DNA of 64,000 bases, taken from NCBI GenBank assembly GCA_002050275.1, contig MWTB01000019.1, positions 112,549-176,548 of the forward strand. Reading direction: 5' to 3'. Made by a program: the position numbers and the translations under genes. This document shows positions 1-8,423 of this stretch, one piece after another. The stretch comes from Anaerolineae bacterium UTCFX1 (lineage in GTDB: Bacteria; Chloroflexota; Anaerolineae; Anaerolineales; Villigracilaceae). Under the pieces are notes generated by a model that worked only from the letters and a program-made list of their open reading frames with translations, had not been told where the DNA came from and ran no database searches. Every line of letters begins with the position of its first letter. Within the stretch, counting starts at the first letter, position 1.

Positions 1-1191
1 GTCTTTGAGGCCGCTGCCAGTGTTAAGGACTAAAACAGGGTCTTCGCTTTTGACGATGCGGCGGGCAACCGCCTTGACCATCCCCGCATACGCCGCCGCT
101 CCAGCCGGCTCGGCAAAAACGCCCGTTTTACCGAGCGCCGCAACGGCGCTGAGAATTTCCTCGTCAGTCACATTAATATACGTCCCACCGGTTTCCTTTG
201 CCGCGCGGACCGCGCGCACGCCGTCGCGCGGTAAATCCACCGAGATCGAATCGGCGATGGTGCGCGCTGAAACCGGCTGAATCGTTTCTACGCCAGCATT
301 AAACGCGTTCGAAATCGCGGCAGAGCCTTCCGCCTGCACGCCGATCAGGCGCGGCATACGCGACAACCAGCCGAGTTGAATAAGGTCTTTGAAGCCTTTA
401 TGGATTCCTGAGATAATATTCCCATCGCCTACAGGAACAAAAATAGTCAGCGGCGAATGATCGAATCCTTCGTCGCGCTCATCGTGCCAAGCCGCATGCG
501 CGTCTCGCCACCACTCCCAGATCTCAAACGCGGCGGTCTTCTTGCCTTCCGCTGTAAACGGATTGTAGCCAGTATTGCGGCAGTACCAGCCGAACTCATT
601 CGCGCATCGAATCGTTAAATCGAATGCGTCGTCATACGTTCCATCCACTAAAATCACCTGCGCGCCAAAAATAAGCAACTGCGCCACCTTCGCCGGCGGT
701 GCAGATTTGGGCGCAAAAATAACAGCTTTTTGCTCCACCGCAGCGGACATCCCCGCAAGCGCTGCGCCGGCGTTCCCCGTCGAAGCGGTGACTACAATCT
801 CGGCGCCGATCTCGCGGGCGCGAGCTACAACAATGGAGCTGGCGCGATCCTTAAAAGAAGCTGTCGGGTTACGCGACTCATCTTTCAGCCACAAATTTTG
901 CAGCCCGTATTTCCTCGCGAGCGCGCGCAGTCGAAAAACGGGAGTTCCGCCCACAATGTGAAGCGGCGTCGAATCGCCTTCCGGTGCGTTCACTGGAAGA
1001 AGCGGCGCATAGCGCCATAATGATGGATCGTTGCGCGAGAGCAGGTCTTCGGGTTGATACTTGGTTCTGATAGCGTCGTAATCGAGCGTTACGTCTAAAT
1101 TACCGCCGTCTTTAGGGCAGGTATAGGAGACCTCGTCGGCGGCGTATTCCGTTCCGCAAAGCGAGCAACAATAACCAAGGAAATTGGGCAT
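1..1191 (-). CDS. thrC: Threonine synthase-like PLP enzyme, 3' end outside window
   Basis: This gene encodes a fold-type II PLP enzyme that most resembles threonine synthase, which converts O-phosphohomoserine to threonine in the cytoplasm. The start is the ATG at 1191-1189 and the frame stays open to base 1, giving 397 codons without a stop, so the C-terminus is missing. The N-terminus has a zinc-ribbon-like cysteine set (CCSLC, then YTCP about 17 residues later). It is followed by the PLP-lysine motif ASFKDR and the phosphate-binding run STGNAGAALAG. It lies upstream of nothing else in its direction here. A related ammonia-lyase or cysteine synthase-like role cannot be excluded, but the zinc ribbon and the overall layout favour threonine synthase. 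Confidence 0.8.
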   Translation of the reverse strand, partial: MPNFLGYCCSLCGTEYAADEVSYTCPKDGGNLDVTLDYDAIRTKYQPEDLLSRNDPSLWRYAPLLPVNAPEGDSTPLHIVGGTPVFRLRALARKYGLQNLWLKDESRNPTASFKDRASSIVVARAREIGAEIVVTASTGNAGAALAGMSAAVEQKAVIFAPKSAPPAKVAQLLIFGAQVILVDGTYDDAFDLTIRCANEFGWYCRNTGYNPFTAEGKKTAAFEIWEWWRDAHAAWHDERDEGFDHSPLTIFVPVGDGNIISGIHKGFKDLIQLGWLSRMPRLIGVQAEGSAAISNAFNAGVETIQPVSARTIADSISVDLPRDGVRAVRAAKETGGTYINVTDEEILSAVAALGKTGVFAEPAGAAAYAGMVKAVARRIVKSEDPVLVLNTGSGLKD

Positions 1192-1298
1192 GGATTAATT
1201 TTACTCGATATACTTAAACGCAAAAGCGGGCTTCCAAGGCTTAACCTAACAGTCCGCTTAAGTTGATACGGCTTTGAAAATCTTCGTTCGGCGGCGCG

Positions 1299-2297
1299 TC
1301 ACTCCCTTTCGAAGGGAACGCCTAACGAAGCGGGCGGCGAAGCGCGTAAAGCGCGCAAAGCGCGGGTGAGAAATCGCCGAGACGATTCAGGCATTGCCGC
1401 CAGCGTACGTTCAACCCATTCTGTGCTGCCGATGTTGACGAGAAACAGGGTGAGAATCATCAACGGGAACGGCGCAACCTGCAATACCTGCGAAGGAACA
1501 TTCGGCAGACTGGGCTGTAACACCAACCCCAGCCATTGCAGCAAGCCGAATAGATACGCTCCAAAAGCGCCGCGCAATGGATTCCAACCGCCAAAGATCG
1601 TAATAGCCAGCGCGATCCAGCCGAAGCCGTCCAATCCCGAGATGGTACCGTTCCAACCAGCTTTTACGCTGAGAGAATAGGCAGGTCCAGCCAGACCTGC
1701 AATCGCGCCGCCTAGGACCGTATATGCATAACGCATCAGGTTGACGTTCGCACCGCGCACATACGCGGAAGCGGGACGTTCGCCAATGCCTTGCAACATC
1801 AAGCCGGGGCGCGTGCGGAAGATCCACATCCACGAGAGAAAAATCATAAGGAAACTAATATAAGTGATTAGGTCCTGATGAAAGAAGATCGGCCCTACTA
1901 TGGGAATATCGCTTAATACCGGCAGATCCCATGCGGGCAGACGCGGACCGCCTTTACCCATGTAGTCGTTGCCGAGAAAGTATGCGAGGTCGCGGCAAGT
2001 GAGCGCGAGGACGAATCCGACCGCGACTTGCGATTGCTTCAGCGTGATCGAAGAGAACGCTACGATGAAAGCGACCAACGCTCCAATTAGCGCGCCGGTT
2101 AAAAATCCGGCGAACAGACTTCCGGTCTGGAACGAAACGACAAAGCCTCCCATCGCAGAGAGAAGGATCATTCCGTTAATCGAAAGGTTGATCACGCCGG
2201 CGCGTTCGGCGATCGTCTCGCCGATCACAGCAAAAACAATGGGCGCGGAGGCAAAGAAGACGCTGCCAAGTCCGGTGAGTATGAGCGCGGTTTCCAT
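1299..2297 (-). CDS. BMP-type nucleoside ABC transporter permease 2
   Basis: A 332-residue integral membrane permease of the BPD_transp_2 family, the type found in basic-membrane-protein nucleoside importers (NupP/NupQ, YufP/YufQ). The sequence is hydrophobic throughout with about eight to ten membrane segments. The motif GERAGVINLSINGMILLSA near residue 30 is typical of the NupQ-like subunit. It is the last gene of a minus-strand operon and starts 7 bases after the stop of the other permease. The two permeases would form the membrane channel of the importer, with the ATPase and binding protein encoded upstream. Substrate is inferred to be nucleosides from family and from the nearby purine genes. 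Confidence 0.85.
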   Translation of the reverse strand: METALILTGLGSVFFASAPIVFAVIGETIAERAGVINLSINGMILLSAMGGFVVSFQTGSLFAGFLTGALIGALVAFIVAFSSITLKQSQVAVGFVLALTCRDLAYFLGNDYMGKGGPRLPAWDLPVLSDIPIVGPIFFHQDLITYISFLMIFLSWMWIFRTRPGLMLQGIGERPASAYVRGANVNLMRYAYTVLGGAIAGLAGPAYSLSVKAGWNGTISGLDGFGWIALAITIFGGWNPLRGAFGAYLFGLLQWLGLVLQPSLPNVPSQVLQVAPFPLMILTLFLVNIGSTEWVERTLAAMPESSRRFLTRALRALRASPPASLGVPFERE

Positions 2298-2304
2298 AAC
2301 GTAT

Positions 2305-3339
2305 TTACGCTTTCGGCGTCAGTCGCTGACGCGCGCCTTCCGCAAGCAAGATAAACAACACTAACAATCCCTGTAAAACGCCCGAGAAGGACGAATCGAG
2401 TTTGTGCACGATAGGTAGTTGAATGCTGCCGATATTAAGCGCGGCGAAGAAGAATGCGACCGGAATTGCCGCAATCGCTTGGTAGTTGACAAGCATCGCC
2501 ACCATAAGCCCTAAATAGCCATATCCGCTGGAGATGGAGGGAATCAGACGATGATAGACCGCCGTGACTTGCAACGCGCCCGCCGCCCCCGATAACGCGC
2601 CGCATAACAGGAACGAGAACATCATATATTGCCATGTTGGAATGCCGAGCAGATAAGCGGCGCGGAAATTCTTGCCTACCGCTTTCAGCCGTAAACCGAA
2701 GTACGTTCCTTGCAACAGGAAGGACACAAAGACAATGCCCACGACGGCAACAATAAGCGCCCACGGACTCAGTCGCAACCCCTCAAACAAAGGTAAATTA
2801 AATTGTTCGGGGAACGGTTGTGTGCCGCTCATTGAGCCGGTGCCGGGGCGCTTCCACGGACCGAAGACAAGATAAATCGTGAGCGCGGTAGCGACGAAAT
2901 TCAAGCCCAACCCGCCGAAGATCTCATTGACTCCGCCAAACGTTTTCAACGCGCCCGCCAGAGCCGCCCACAACGCGCCGGCAAGCATGCCGGCAAAGAT
3001 ACTCAAAGCAATAATAAACCCGGCGTTCATCGCGCTATTTTGCAACAAGCGTAAAACCAACGTCGTGCCGATCGCGCCAAAAGTGATCTGTCCTTCCACG
3101 CCAATATTCCACAAACCCGCGGCAAACGTGATCAACAGTCCGGCGGTCGCCAATAACAGCGGAGCCCAACTCACCAGCACGTCAGCGATCTTGCCTTTTG
3201 TGCCGAGCGATCCGAACATATCTTTATAAATTTGAGCGGGAGACGCGCCTACCGCAAGCAATACCAGCGAAGCGATGCCAAATGCCAAGAGCAGGGCGAG
3301 AAATTGAAAACCTATGCGATTCAGCGTTGTATGTTTCAT
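2305..3339 (-). CDS. BMP-type nucleoside ABC transporter permease 1
   Basis: A 344-residue membrane permease of the same family as its downstream neighbour, corresponding to the NupP/YufP subunit. It has an N-terminal hydrophobic helix, then the characteristic segment LWNIGVEGQITFGAIGTT near residue 75 that marks BMP-operon permeases. The gene lies 47 bases downstream of the ATPase gene and 7 bases upstream of the second permease, so co-translation as an operon is likely. The start ATG at 3339 is followed at once by a basic residue and a transmembrane helix, as usual for these proteins. Paired with the second permease it should form a heterodimeric channel. Confidence 0.85.
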   Translation of the reverse strand: MKHTTLNRIGFQFLALLLAFGIASLVLLAVGASPAQIYKDMFGSLGTKGKIADVLVSWAPLLLATAGLLITFAAGLWNIGVEGQITFGAIGTTLVLRLLQNSAMNAGFIIALSIFAGMLAGALWAALAGALKTFGGVNEIFGGLGLNFVATALTIYLVFGPWKRPGTGSMSGTQPFPEQFNLPLFEGLRLSPWALIVAVVGIVFVSFLLQGTYFGLRLKAVGKNFRAAYLLGIPTWQYMMFSFLLCGALSGAAGALQVTAVYHRLIPSISSGYGYLGLMVAMLVNYQAIAAIPVAFFFAALNIGSIQLPIVHKLDSSFSGVLQGLLVLFILLAEGARQRLTPKA

Positions 3340-3386
3340 AGTAGCGCCTTAAATTTCAGCTGTGAAATTTATCCTTTCGAAAAGCG

Positions 3387-4856
3387 TCATTCGTCCCAAC
3401 CTTTGCCCCCGATCAATTCGCCCAACTGCTGCACATTCGTTTTATTGGCATCGAAAGGATGCGAGATCCGACCGTTATAAAAAACCAGCACGCGATCGCT
3501 ATATTGCAGAATCTCATCGAGGTCAGAAGACATGAAAACGATCGCCGCGCCCTGCTTGCAGCGTTCCTTCAATTTACCCCAGATGTAGACCACCGATTCA
3601 ATATCAAGCCCGCGCGTAGGATGTTCGACCAAGACCAGCGACAACGGATGACGCAGCAACGACAGCAGCGTCCTCTGCTGATTGCCGCCCGATAGCGACT
3701 CGACCGGGCTTACCGGCGCACCCTTGATATTAAACGTTTTTATCCGTTCTTCTGCAAGCCGGCGTCCGCGCTCATGGTTGATAAATACGCCGGTCTGTTT
3801 TTCGGCGAGGATGAAATGTTCGGCGAGCGTCAGCCCGGGCGCCAGCGCCTGCTCCAACCTCGCGGCGGGCAGAAATTCTACGCCGTGCTTTTTATAGGTA
3901 TGATACGACTTCCCCGTAAGATCGCGATCGTTCACCTTCACTACGCCGCCCACCGTGCGGATCAGCCCCGCGCAAGCGCGCAAGAATAGGTCTTGCCCGC
4001 TGCCTTCCATACCCGCCAAACCGACTACTTCGCCTTCGCAGATATGGAAATCAATATCCTTCATCTTAAGCCGCATTCCCTCGATTGAAACGTGATCTAG
4101 GTTTAAAACAGTCCGATCCTGACACGCCGTCTGCTTCGTCCCCAACGGCACTTCTTTGCCGAACATCATTTCAACCAATTTCTTTTGATCGAACGGCTTA
4201 TCCATCGCGCCGACAAGTTTGCCTTGCCGCAGCACTGCAACTTGATCGCACAATTTCTCCACATCTTCCAATTTATGCGAAACAAAGATTACCGTAATCG
4301 CCTGTTCGCGGAATTTCTTCAGCGTTTCAAATAATTTATCCTTTTGCGCCGCGCTAATGCCAGTAGTCGGCTCATCGAGGATAAAAACGCGCGCGCCCAA
4401 ATATAAGAGACGCATAATTTCCAATTGTTGACGCTCGCCCACCGTCAGCGAATCGACATAATTTTCAGGGTCAATGTCGAAATCAAATTCTTTTTGAAGA
4501 CGGCGAAGGTCTCGCGCGGCGCGGACGCGATTCGGAAAAAGACCGCCCTTTTGACCCAGCATAAAATTGTCAATCACGCGCATAGGAGGAAAATCTAAAG
4601 GATCTTGATGCAACATACCAATGCCGTCATGAATCGCAACCGCAGGCGACTCGATGACGACAGGCTTTCCATCCAGTAAGACTTCGCCGCTGTCCGCATG
4701 AATGAATCCGGAGAGTATCTTCATCAGCGTGCTTTTGCCCGCGCCATTCTCGCCAAGAATTCCCTGAATCGTTCCGGAAGGGATCGTCAGGGTAATATCG
4801 TCGTTAGCGTGATTTACGCCAAAGTATTTATGAATGCCGCGCAGTTCAACCTTCAT
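3387..4856 (-). CDS. BMP-type nucleoside ABC transporter ATP-binding protein (two NBDs)
   Basis: A 489-residue ABC ATPase with two fused nucleotide-binding domains, the layout of NupO/YufO and of sugar importers such as MglA. NBD1 has a canonical Walker A (GENGAGKST near residue 35), a signature region LTVGERQQ and Walker B ending FILDEPT. NBD2 has a changed Walker A (GMEGSGQD near residue 280) and the signature LSGGNQQ, a normal asymmetry in this family where the second site is weak. It sits between the binding-protein gene and the permease genes of the operon. A hairpin with a T-run separates it from the binding-protein gene upstream, which suggests lower expression than the binding protein. 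Confidence 0.88.
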   Translation of the reverse strand: MKVELRGIHKYFGVNHANDDITLTIPSGTIQGILGENGAGKSTLMKILSGFIHADSGEVLLDGKPVVIESPAVAIHDGIGMLHQDPLDFPPMRVIDNFMLGQKGGLFPNRVRAARDLRRLQKEFDFDIDPENYVDSLTVGERQQLEIMRLLYLGARVFILDEPTTGISAAQKDKLFETLKKFREQAITVIFVSHKLEDVEKLCDQVAVLRQGKLVGAMDKPFDQKKLVEMMFGKEVPLGTKQTACQDRTVLNLDHVSIEGMRLKMKDIDFHICEGEVVGLAGMEGSGQDLFLRACAGLIRTVGGVVKVNDRDLTGKSYHTYKKHGVEFLPAARLEQALAPGLTLAEHFILAEKQTGVFINHERGRRLAEERIKTFNIKGAPVSPVESLSGGNQQRTLLSLLRHPLSLVLVEHPTRGLDIESVVYIWGKLKERCKQGAAIVFMSSDLDEILQYSDRVLVFYNGRISHPFDANKTNVQQLGELIGGKGWDE

Positions 4857-4905
4857 TATTTTTCCTTTGCGAACTCAGCAGTCTATATTCCCCCCTTTAT
4901 ACGCT

Positions 4906-4940
4906 AAAAAGCGTGGGAAGGCAAAGGCTGCCTTCCCACG
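4906..4940 (-). terminator. Intercistronic hairpin with T-run after the BMP lipoprotein gene
   Basis: A 12-base-pair perfect stem (4912-4923 with 4929-4940, loop of 5) is followed on the minus strand by C and five T (4910-4906). It lies between the binding-protein gene and the ATPase gene of one operon. It probably acts as a partial terminator or as an mRNA 3'-end stabiliser that keeps binding-protein mRNA in excess. Confidence 0.7.
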
Positions 4941-4951
4941 TTGATAAAACA

Positions 4952-6178
4952 TTATTCGGCGGCGCTTTGTCCTTCCATGCCTTCGAGCAGTTGCGGCAAG
5001 AACCATACTTGAGGATCGGTCGCCACTACGCCGTCGGCAAGATAGACAGAACCGTCCTGCAACTTAATGGGGCCGGTCCATAAATTAAGTCCGCCTGCCA
5101 AGTCTGCGATGAACGCGTCAATCTTCGTGGAATTCTCTGCGGAAAGTCCTTCGCCCTTTAAGAATCCGACCGAAGTCGTATCAGGATTGTTCAAATCCGA
5201 CCAGTCGGGTCCGCGCCACTGGAAGCTGGACGTAAACGTACCTTGCGAGGCGGCGGTTATCGCTTCAAGGTACATGGGCTTCCAGTTGAAGTATGGCACG
5301 CCTAAGCATATCTTCGGCGAAACCTCGCATGCGCCTTCATAATCGTAAGGCACTGCCCAAACCGTTTTGCCTTCGGCGGCGAATTTACCGGCTTCTACCA
5401 TGGCTTCAGTCGTATCAATGCCGGACATGACGACGTCGTAGCCGCTGTTGAAGAAATCGTCCACAATTTGAGTCGGGTCGGCGGTAAAGCCGGGGATGTT
5501 GAACCAGAAGCCCACCCACGTCACCTTGAATTTAAGATCGGCGGGATTTTTGCCTTCGGCAACCCAGCAATGTTTGGCGCCCAAGTAAGCGGAGGCGGCA
5601 AGGCGGCGCGTTTCATCGTTGATCAACGGACCAAGATAACCGATCTGCCCGGTCTGCGTGGTGAGCGCGGCGGCGCAACCAGCGATCATCTTACCGTATT
5701 CCATGCGTCCCATAATGTCGGAAAGGTTAGGGATCGCCTCATAGTTAGGCGCTTCTTTCCAGACTTGATCGCCTGAGCCCATGATCACATAGATATTCGG
5801 ATTCGCTTTAGCGAACGCAGTCGCAGCGTCTTTCATATCGTCTGAACTGAAGATGACCAGTTTCGCACCTTGAGCCACCAAGTCGCCCGCAAGTTGATCG
5901 GGAGTGGTGCCTGGTCGGTCAGCGGTATTTACTTTGTCAATATAGACCATTTTTGCGCCGATTTTTTCTTCCACATATTTGCCGGCTTCATAATGGGCTT
6001 GACTATAGCCATGATCATTATACGGACCCACCATCAACAAACCGAACACATACGGCTCCGCAGGAGCGGTAGAGACGGCAGGCGGCTCAGTCGCTGCGGG
6101 GGCGGCGGGAGAGCAAGCCGAAATAACAAGCATCAACGCTAGCGCGAGGAACGCAAAGCGGGTAACAATTGTGCGCAT
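4952..6178 (-). CDS. BMP family nucleoside-binding lipoprotein
   Basis: A 408-residue substrate-binding protein of the Bmp/Med family (NupN, YufN, PnrA type). The N-terminus is a lipoprotein signal with the hydrophobic run LALMLVISAC and a cysteine near residue 22, followed by an Ala/Pro/Thr-rich linker. The mature part starts with YVFGLLMVGPYNDHGYSQAHY, whose phenylalanine/asparagine-rich style is typical of purine-nucleoside-binding BMP proteins. The start is supported by the AAGGAG ribosome site just upstream. It is the first gene of a four-gene importer operon. Purine nucleosides are the likely ligand, inferred from family and from the purine operon 15 kb away. Confidence 0.88.
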   Translation of the reverse strand: MRTIVTRFAFLALALMLVISACSPAAPAATEPPAVSTAPAEPYVFGLLMVGPYNDHGYSQAHYEAGKYVEEKIGAKMVYIDKVNTADRPGTTPDQLAGDLVAQGAKLVIFSSDDMKDAATAFAKANPNIYVIMGSGDQVWKEAPNYEAIPNLSDIMGRMEYGKMIAGCAAALTTQTGQIGYLGPLINDETRRLAASAYLGAKHCWVAEGKNPADLKFKVTWVGFWFNIPGFTADPTQIVDDFFNSGYDVVMSGIDTTEAMVEAGKFAAEGKTVWAVPYDYEGACEVSPKICLGVPYFNWKPMYLEAITAASQGTFTSSFQWRGPDWSDLNNPDTTSVGFLKGEGLSAENSTKIDAFIADLAGGLNLWTGPIKLQDGSVYLADGVVATDPQVWFLPQLLEGMEGQSAAE

Positions 6179-6298
6179 GTTCTTCTTCTCCTTATAATTT
6201 GATTGACCGATTCATGTAACCGCAAATTTATTGTTGACGTTCCCGCGCCTCCTTTCACAGTCGCCTTGCCAAATGCAGGTGGAAATTAACGTCGCCCT

Positions 6299-6328
6299 AT
6301 TGTAGAGCCAAACAAGGCTTTAAATCAA
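6299..6328 (-). promoter_or_regulatory. Candidate sigma-70 promoter of the BMP importer operon
   Basis: On the minus strand TTGATT (6328-6323) and TACAAT (6304-6299) are separated by 18 bases. It lies about 120 bases upstream of the binding-protein start, leaving a leader with a good ribosome site. Confidence 0.4.
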
Positions 6329-6338
6329 GTGTAATTTC

Positions 6339-8423
6339 TCACGAATTACAAGCGAACATTCTCTTAATAGCAAGCAATGCTTCGCTTCGCTCTGGACCTT
6401 CGGCAGCCGTTTCGGCTTCGATCCGCTCCCACAACTCACAAAGCGGTTTGCCCATGCGTTCCGACTCGTCGAACGATCGCTTCGATAATTCAACCGCGCG
6501 ATCCCAAGAGCCAAGGTGGGCGTAGCCTTCTACGAATGGAAAACGCTCCGCCGGATCCGCCGGCTGTAATCCTTGAGCGAACGCCTTATTTCCCAACGCC
6601 GCAACTTCATCCCACTTCTCGAACTGACGCGCAAAATCCGCCTTCTCGAAGTAATAGCACCAACCATGCTCCGGTTCGAGCTCGTATGGTTTTGGCATTT
6701 GCGCCGTCGACTCGGAAGAGATCAACTCGTAATTTGTCAGCCGCGAGGCGAAGCGCATCAGACTCTGTTCGGGAATCAAACGATTGGCAAGCTCTACTTC
6801 GGGGTCGAGAACGCGCAGACAACCGGGCGGCATAAAATAAACCGCCAAAATTCGCGATGTATTCCCATGAAATTGTCCCGCTAAATATTCGGTGAAGATG
6901 GGCAGGTCAGGTTCAAGTTTGGGAAGCGCAGAGCTGCGCAAGCGTGTGGTGGGATAAAGCAAAACATAATCAATATCTTCGCTGCGCTTTTCAGGCGCGT
7001 AGATCCAATTGACTACGGGGCTGAGAGAATTATCCGCATAAAATTTCAACGCGCCTTCGTTCATGACGATAGCAGTATCAGGCGCAATGTTCGGCGCGCG
7101 CCACGTCAGTTGCCAGAACAATTCTTTTTGCGTCTGCCAATCTTGTGCGTATTCATTCGCCGCGAGAAATTGTTTACCCGCCGCAAGCGCGACGAGCGAG
7201 ACCAGCAAAACAATACGGACTCGTTCCCACGAAATCAAATAGACGACGCCAGTGAAAATTAAACTAACGCCGAACATGAATGGGAGCGTGAAACGGCTTG
7301 CAGGCCACGCCAGCGACGGGACGAATCCCACCAGCCAGAAGGGCCAGCCCGAAAGCAGAAGGGCGAAGATTCCAAGTCCGATCATCCAGAGCGACGTCAT
7401 CTTGAGCTCTTCGGCTGGGTTCAGGATAAACTCCGCGAAGTATCTCCGTATTGGCGAGGAAATCTCTTTACGCTGCAAAGATCTATCGTCGTTTACAACT
7501 TGTATCTCGGAATGAGTTAACAAAAATGCCGCAACCAAAATAAGCGCCGCTAGTCCGATCACGAAATAATACGAGATTAGAATCGTTTCTGCCGACGCAA
7601 TATTTGGGAAATGCGTCGTTTGCAGCCACGCTTCACGCAGGACAAGTTTCAGCGTGAAGCGAATATTCCGCGCCAACGCAATAACCGTTTCCAGCGGCGC
7701 GGACTTGAGCGAAGCGCCCAAGCCAATTCCATACACTTGATTATTGAAAATGAACAGCCGCGAGAGAACTGCCAGAATGAAAACGATCAAGTAAGGAAGC
7801 CAGAGTTTAAAAGTTTTCACCGCGCGTTCGCGCAGACTCAACGCCTCATAACGCAACGCGGCGAGGATGACTCCCACGCGCATCAATTCCAACACATAGA
7901 AATATTCCATCATCCACAGGTTGAGCGCGGAGAAAAGCAAGCCGAGCGCGGTCAACTTCCAATAGCGGCTCGGTTCCTCGATAGCGCGAAGCATGAGCAG
8001 ATAGGAAAACAAAAAGAAAAACAGCACGATGAAGAAGTGGCTGTATAAAAACGCCGACCATTGTTGAGTGAACCCAGGGTAGACCAAAAAGAGGAGCGCC
8101 ACGCTGAGCGCGAGGCGCGGCTTGCCCTTCCACAATTTCTCAACGATGGCGAAGACAACCACCGCGCCGAGCCAGCGCCAGATCAACGCGAAGATTTGCC
8201 AATAGATCGGTTCATCGGGGATGATGGACGTGGTGAGTTGATACAAAATTCCCCACACGGGACGGTTGGTGGAGAAATATCGCGTCAACGCTTCGGCGCC
8301 GAGTTGGTAGCGAATCCACAAGATGGGTAGGTCGTCCCAGTAAAAGCCGAGGCGCGGAAGGAGCAATCCGTACGCAAGGATGGCGACGATGAGCAAAACA
8401 AAATATGGGAGGAAACGCTTCAT
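6339..8423 (-). CDS. Polytopic membrane protein, GT-C-like, paralogue of the upstream gene
   Basis: A protein of about 694 residues with an N-terminal polytopic membrane region (some 10-12 helices) and a C-terminal soluble region from about residue 480. The start ATG at 8423 overlaps the upstream stop in an ATGA, so translation is coupled; longer frames upstream are not needed. The first extracytoplasmic loop has GFYWDDLPILW, an acidic pair in the position used by GT-C glycosyltransferases, but no specific family was recognised. It shares long blocks with the adjacent upstream protein (FYWDD, YSHFFIVLFF, CLRVLDP-like), so the two are tandem paralogues. A role in cell-surface glycan or glycolipid assembly is inferred from neighbours only. 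Confidence 0.7.
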   Translation of the reverse strand: MKRFLPYFVLLIVAILAYGLLLPRLGFYWDDLPILWIRYQLGAEALTRYFSTNRPVWGILYQLTTSIIPDEPIYWQIFALIWRWLGAVVVFAIVEKLWKGKPRLALSVALLFLVYPGFTQQWSAFLYSHFFIVLFFFLFSYLLMLRAIEEPSRYWKLTALGLLFSALNLWMMEYFYVLELMRVGVILAALRYEALSLRERAVKTFKLWLPYLIVFILAVLSRLFIFNNQVYGIGLGASLKSAPLETVIALARNIRFTLKLVLREAWLQTTHFPNIASAETILISYYFVIGLAALILVAAFLLTHSEIQVVNDDRSLQRKEISSPIRRYFAEFILNPAEELKMTSLWMIGLGIFALLLSGWPFWLVGFVPSLAWPASRFTLPFMFGVSLIFTGVVYLISWERVRIVLLVSLVALAAGKQFLAANEYAQDWQTQKELFWQLTWRAPNIAPDTAIVMNEGALKFYADNSLSPVVNWIYAPEKRSEDIDYVLLYPTTRLRSSALPKLEPDLPIFTEYLAGQFHGNTSRILAVYFMPPGCLRVLDPEVELANRLIPEQSLMRFASRLTNYELISSESTAQMPKPYELEPEHGWCYYFEKADFARQFEKWDEVAALGNKAFAQGLQPADPAERFPFVEGYAHLGSWDRAVELSKRSFDESERMGKPLCELWERIEAETAAEGPERSEALLAIKRMFACNS

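Noticed and set aside
1204..1270. Terminator after the BMP importer operon
   Set aside because: AAGCGG/CCGCTT arms exist but the loop is long and the T-run is poor.
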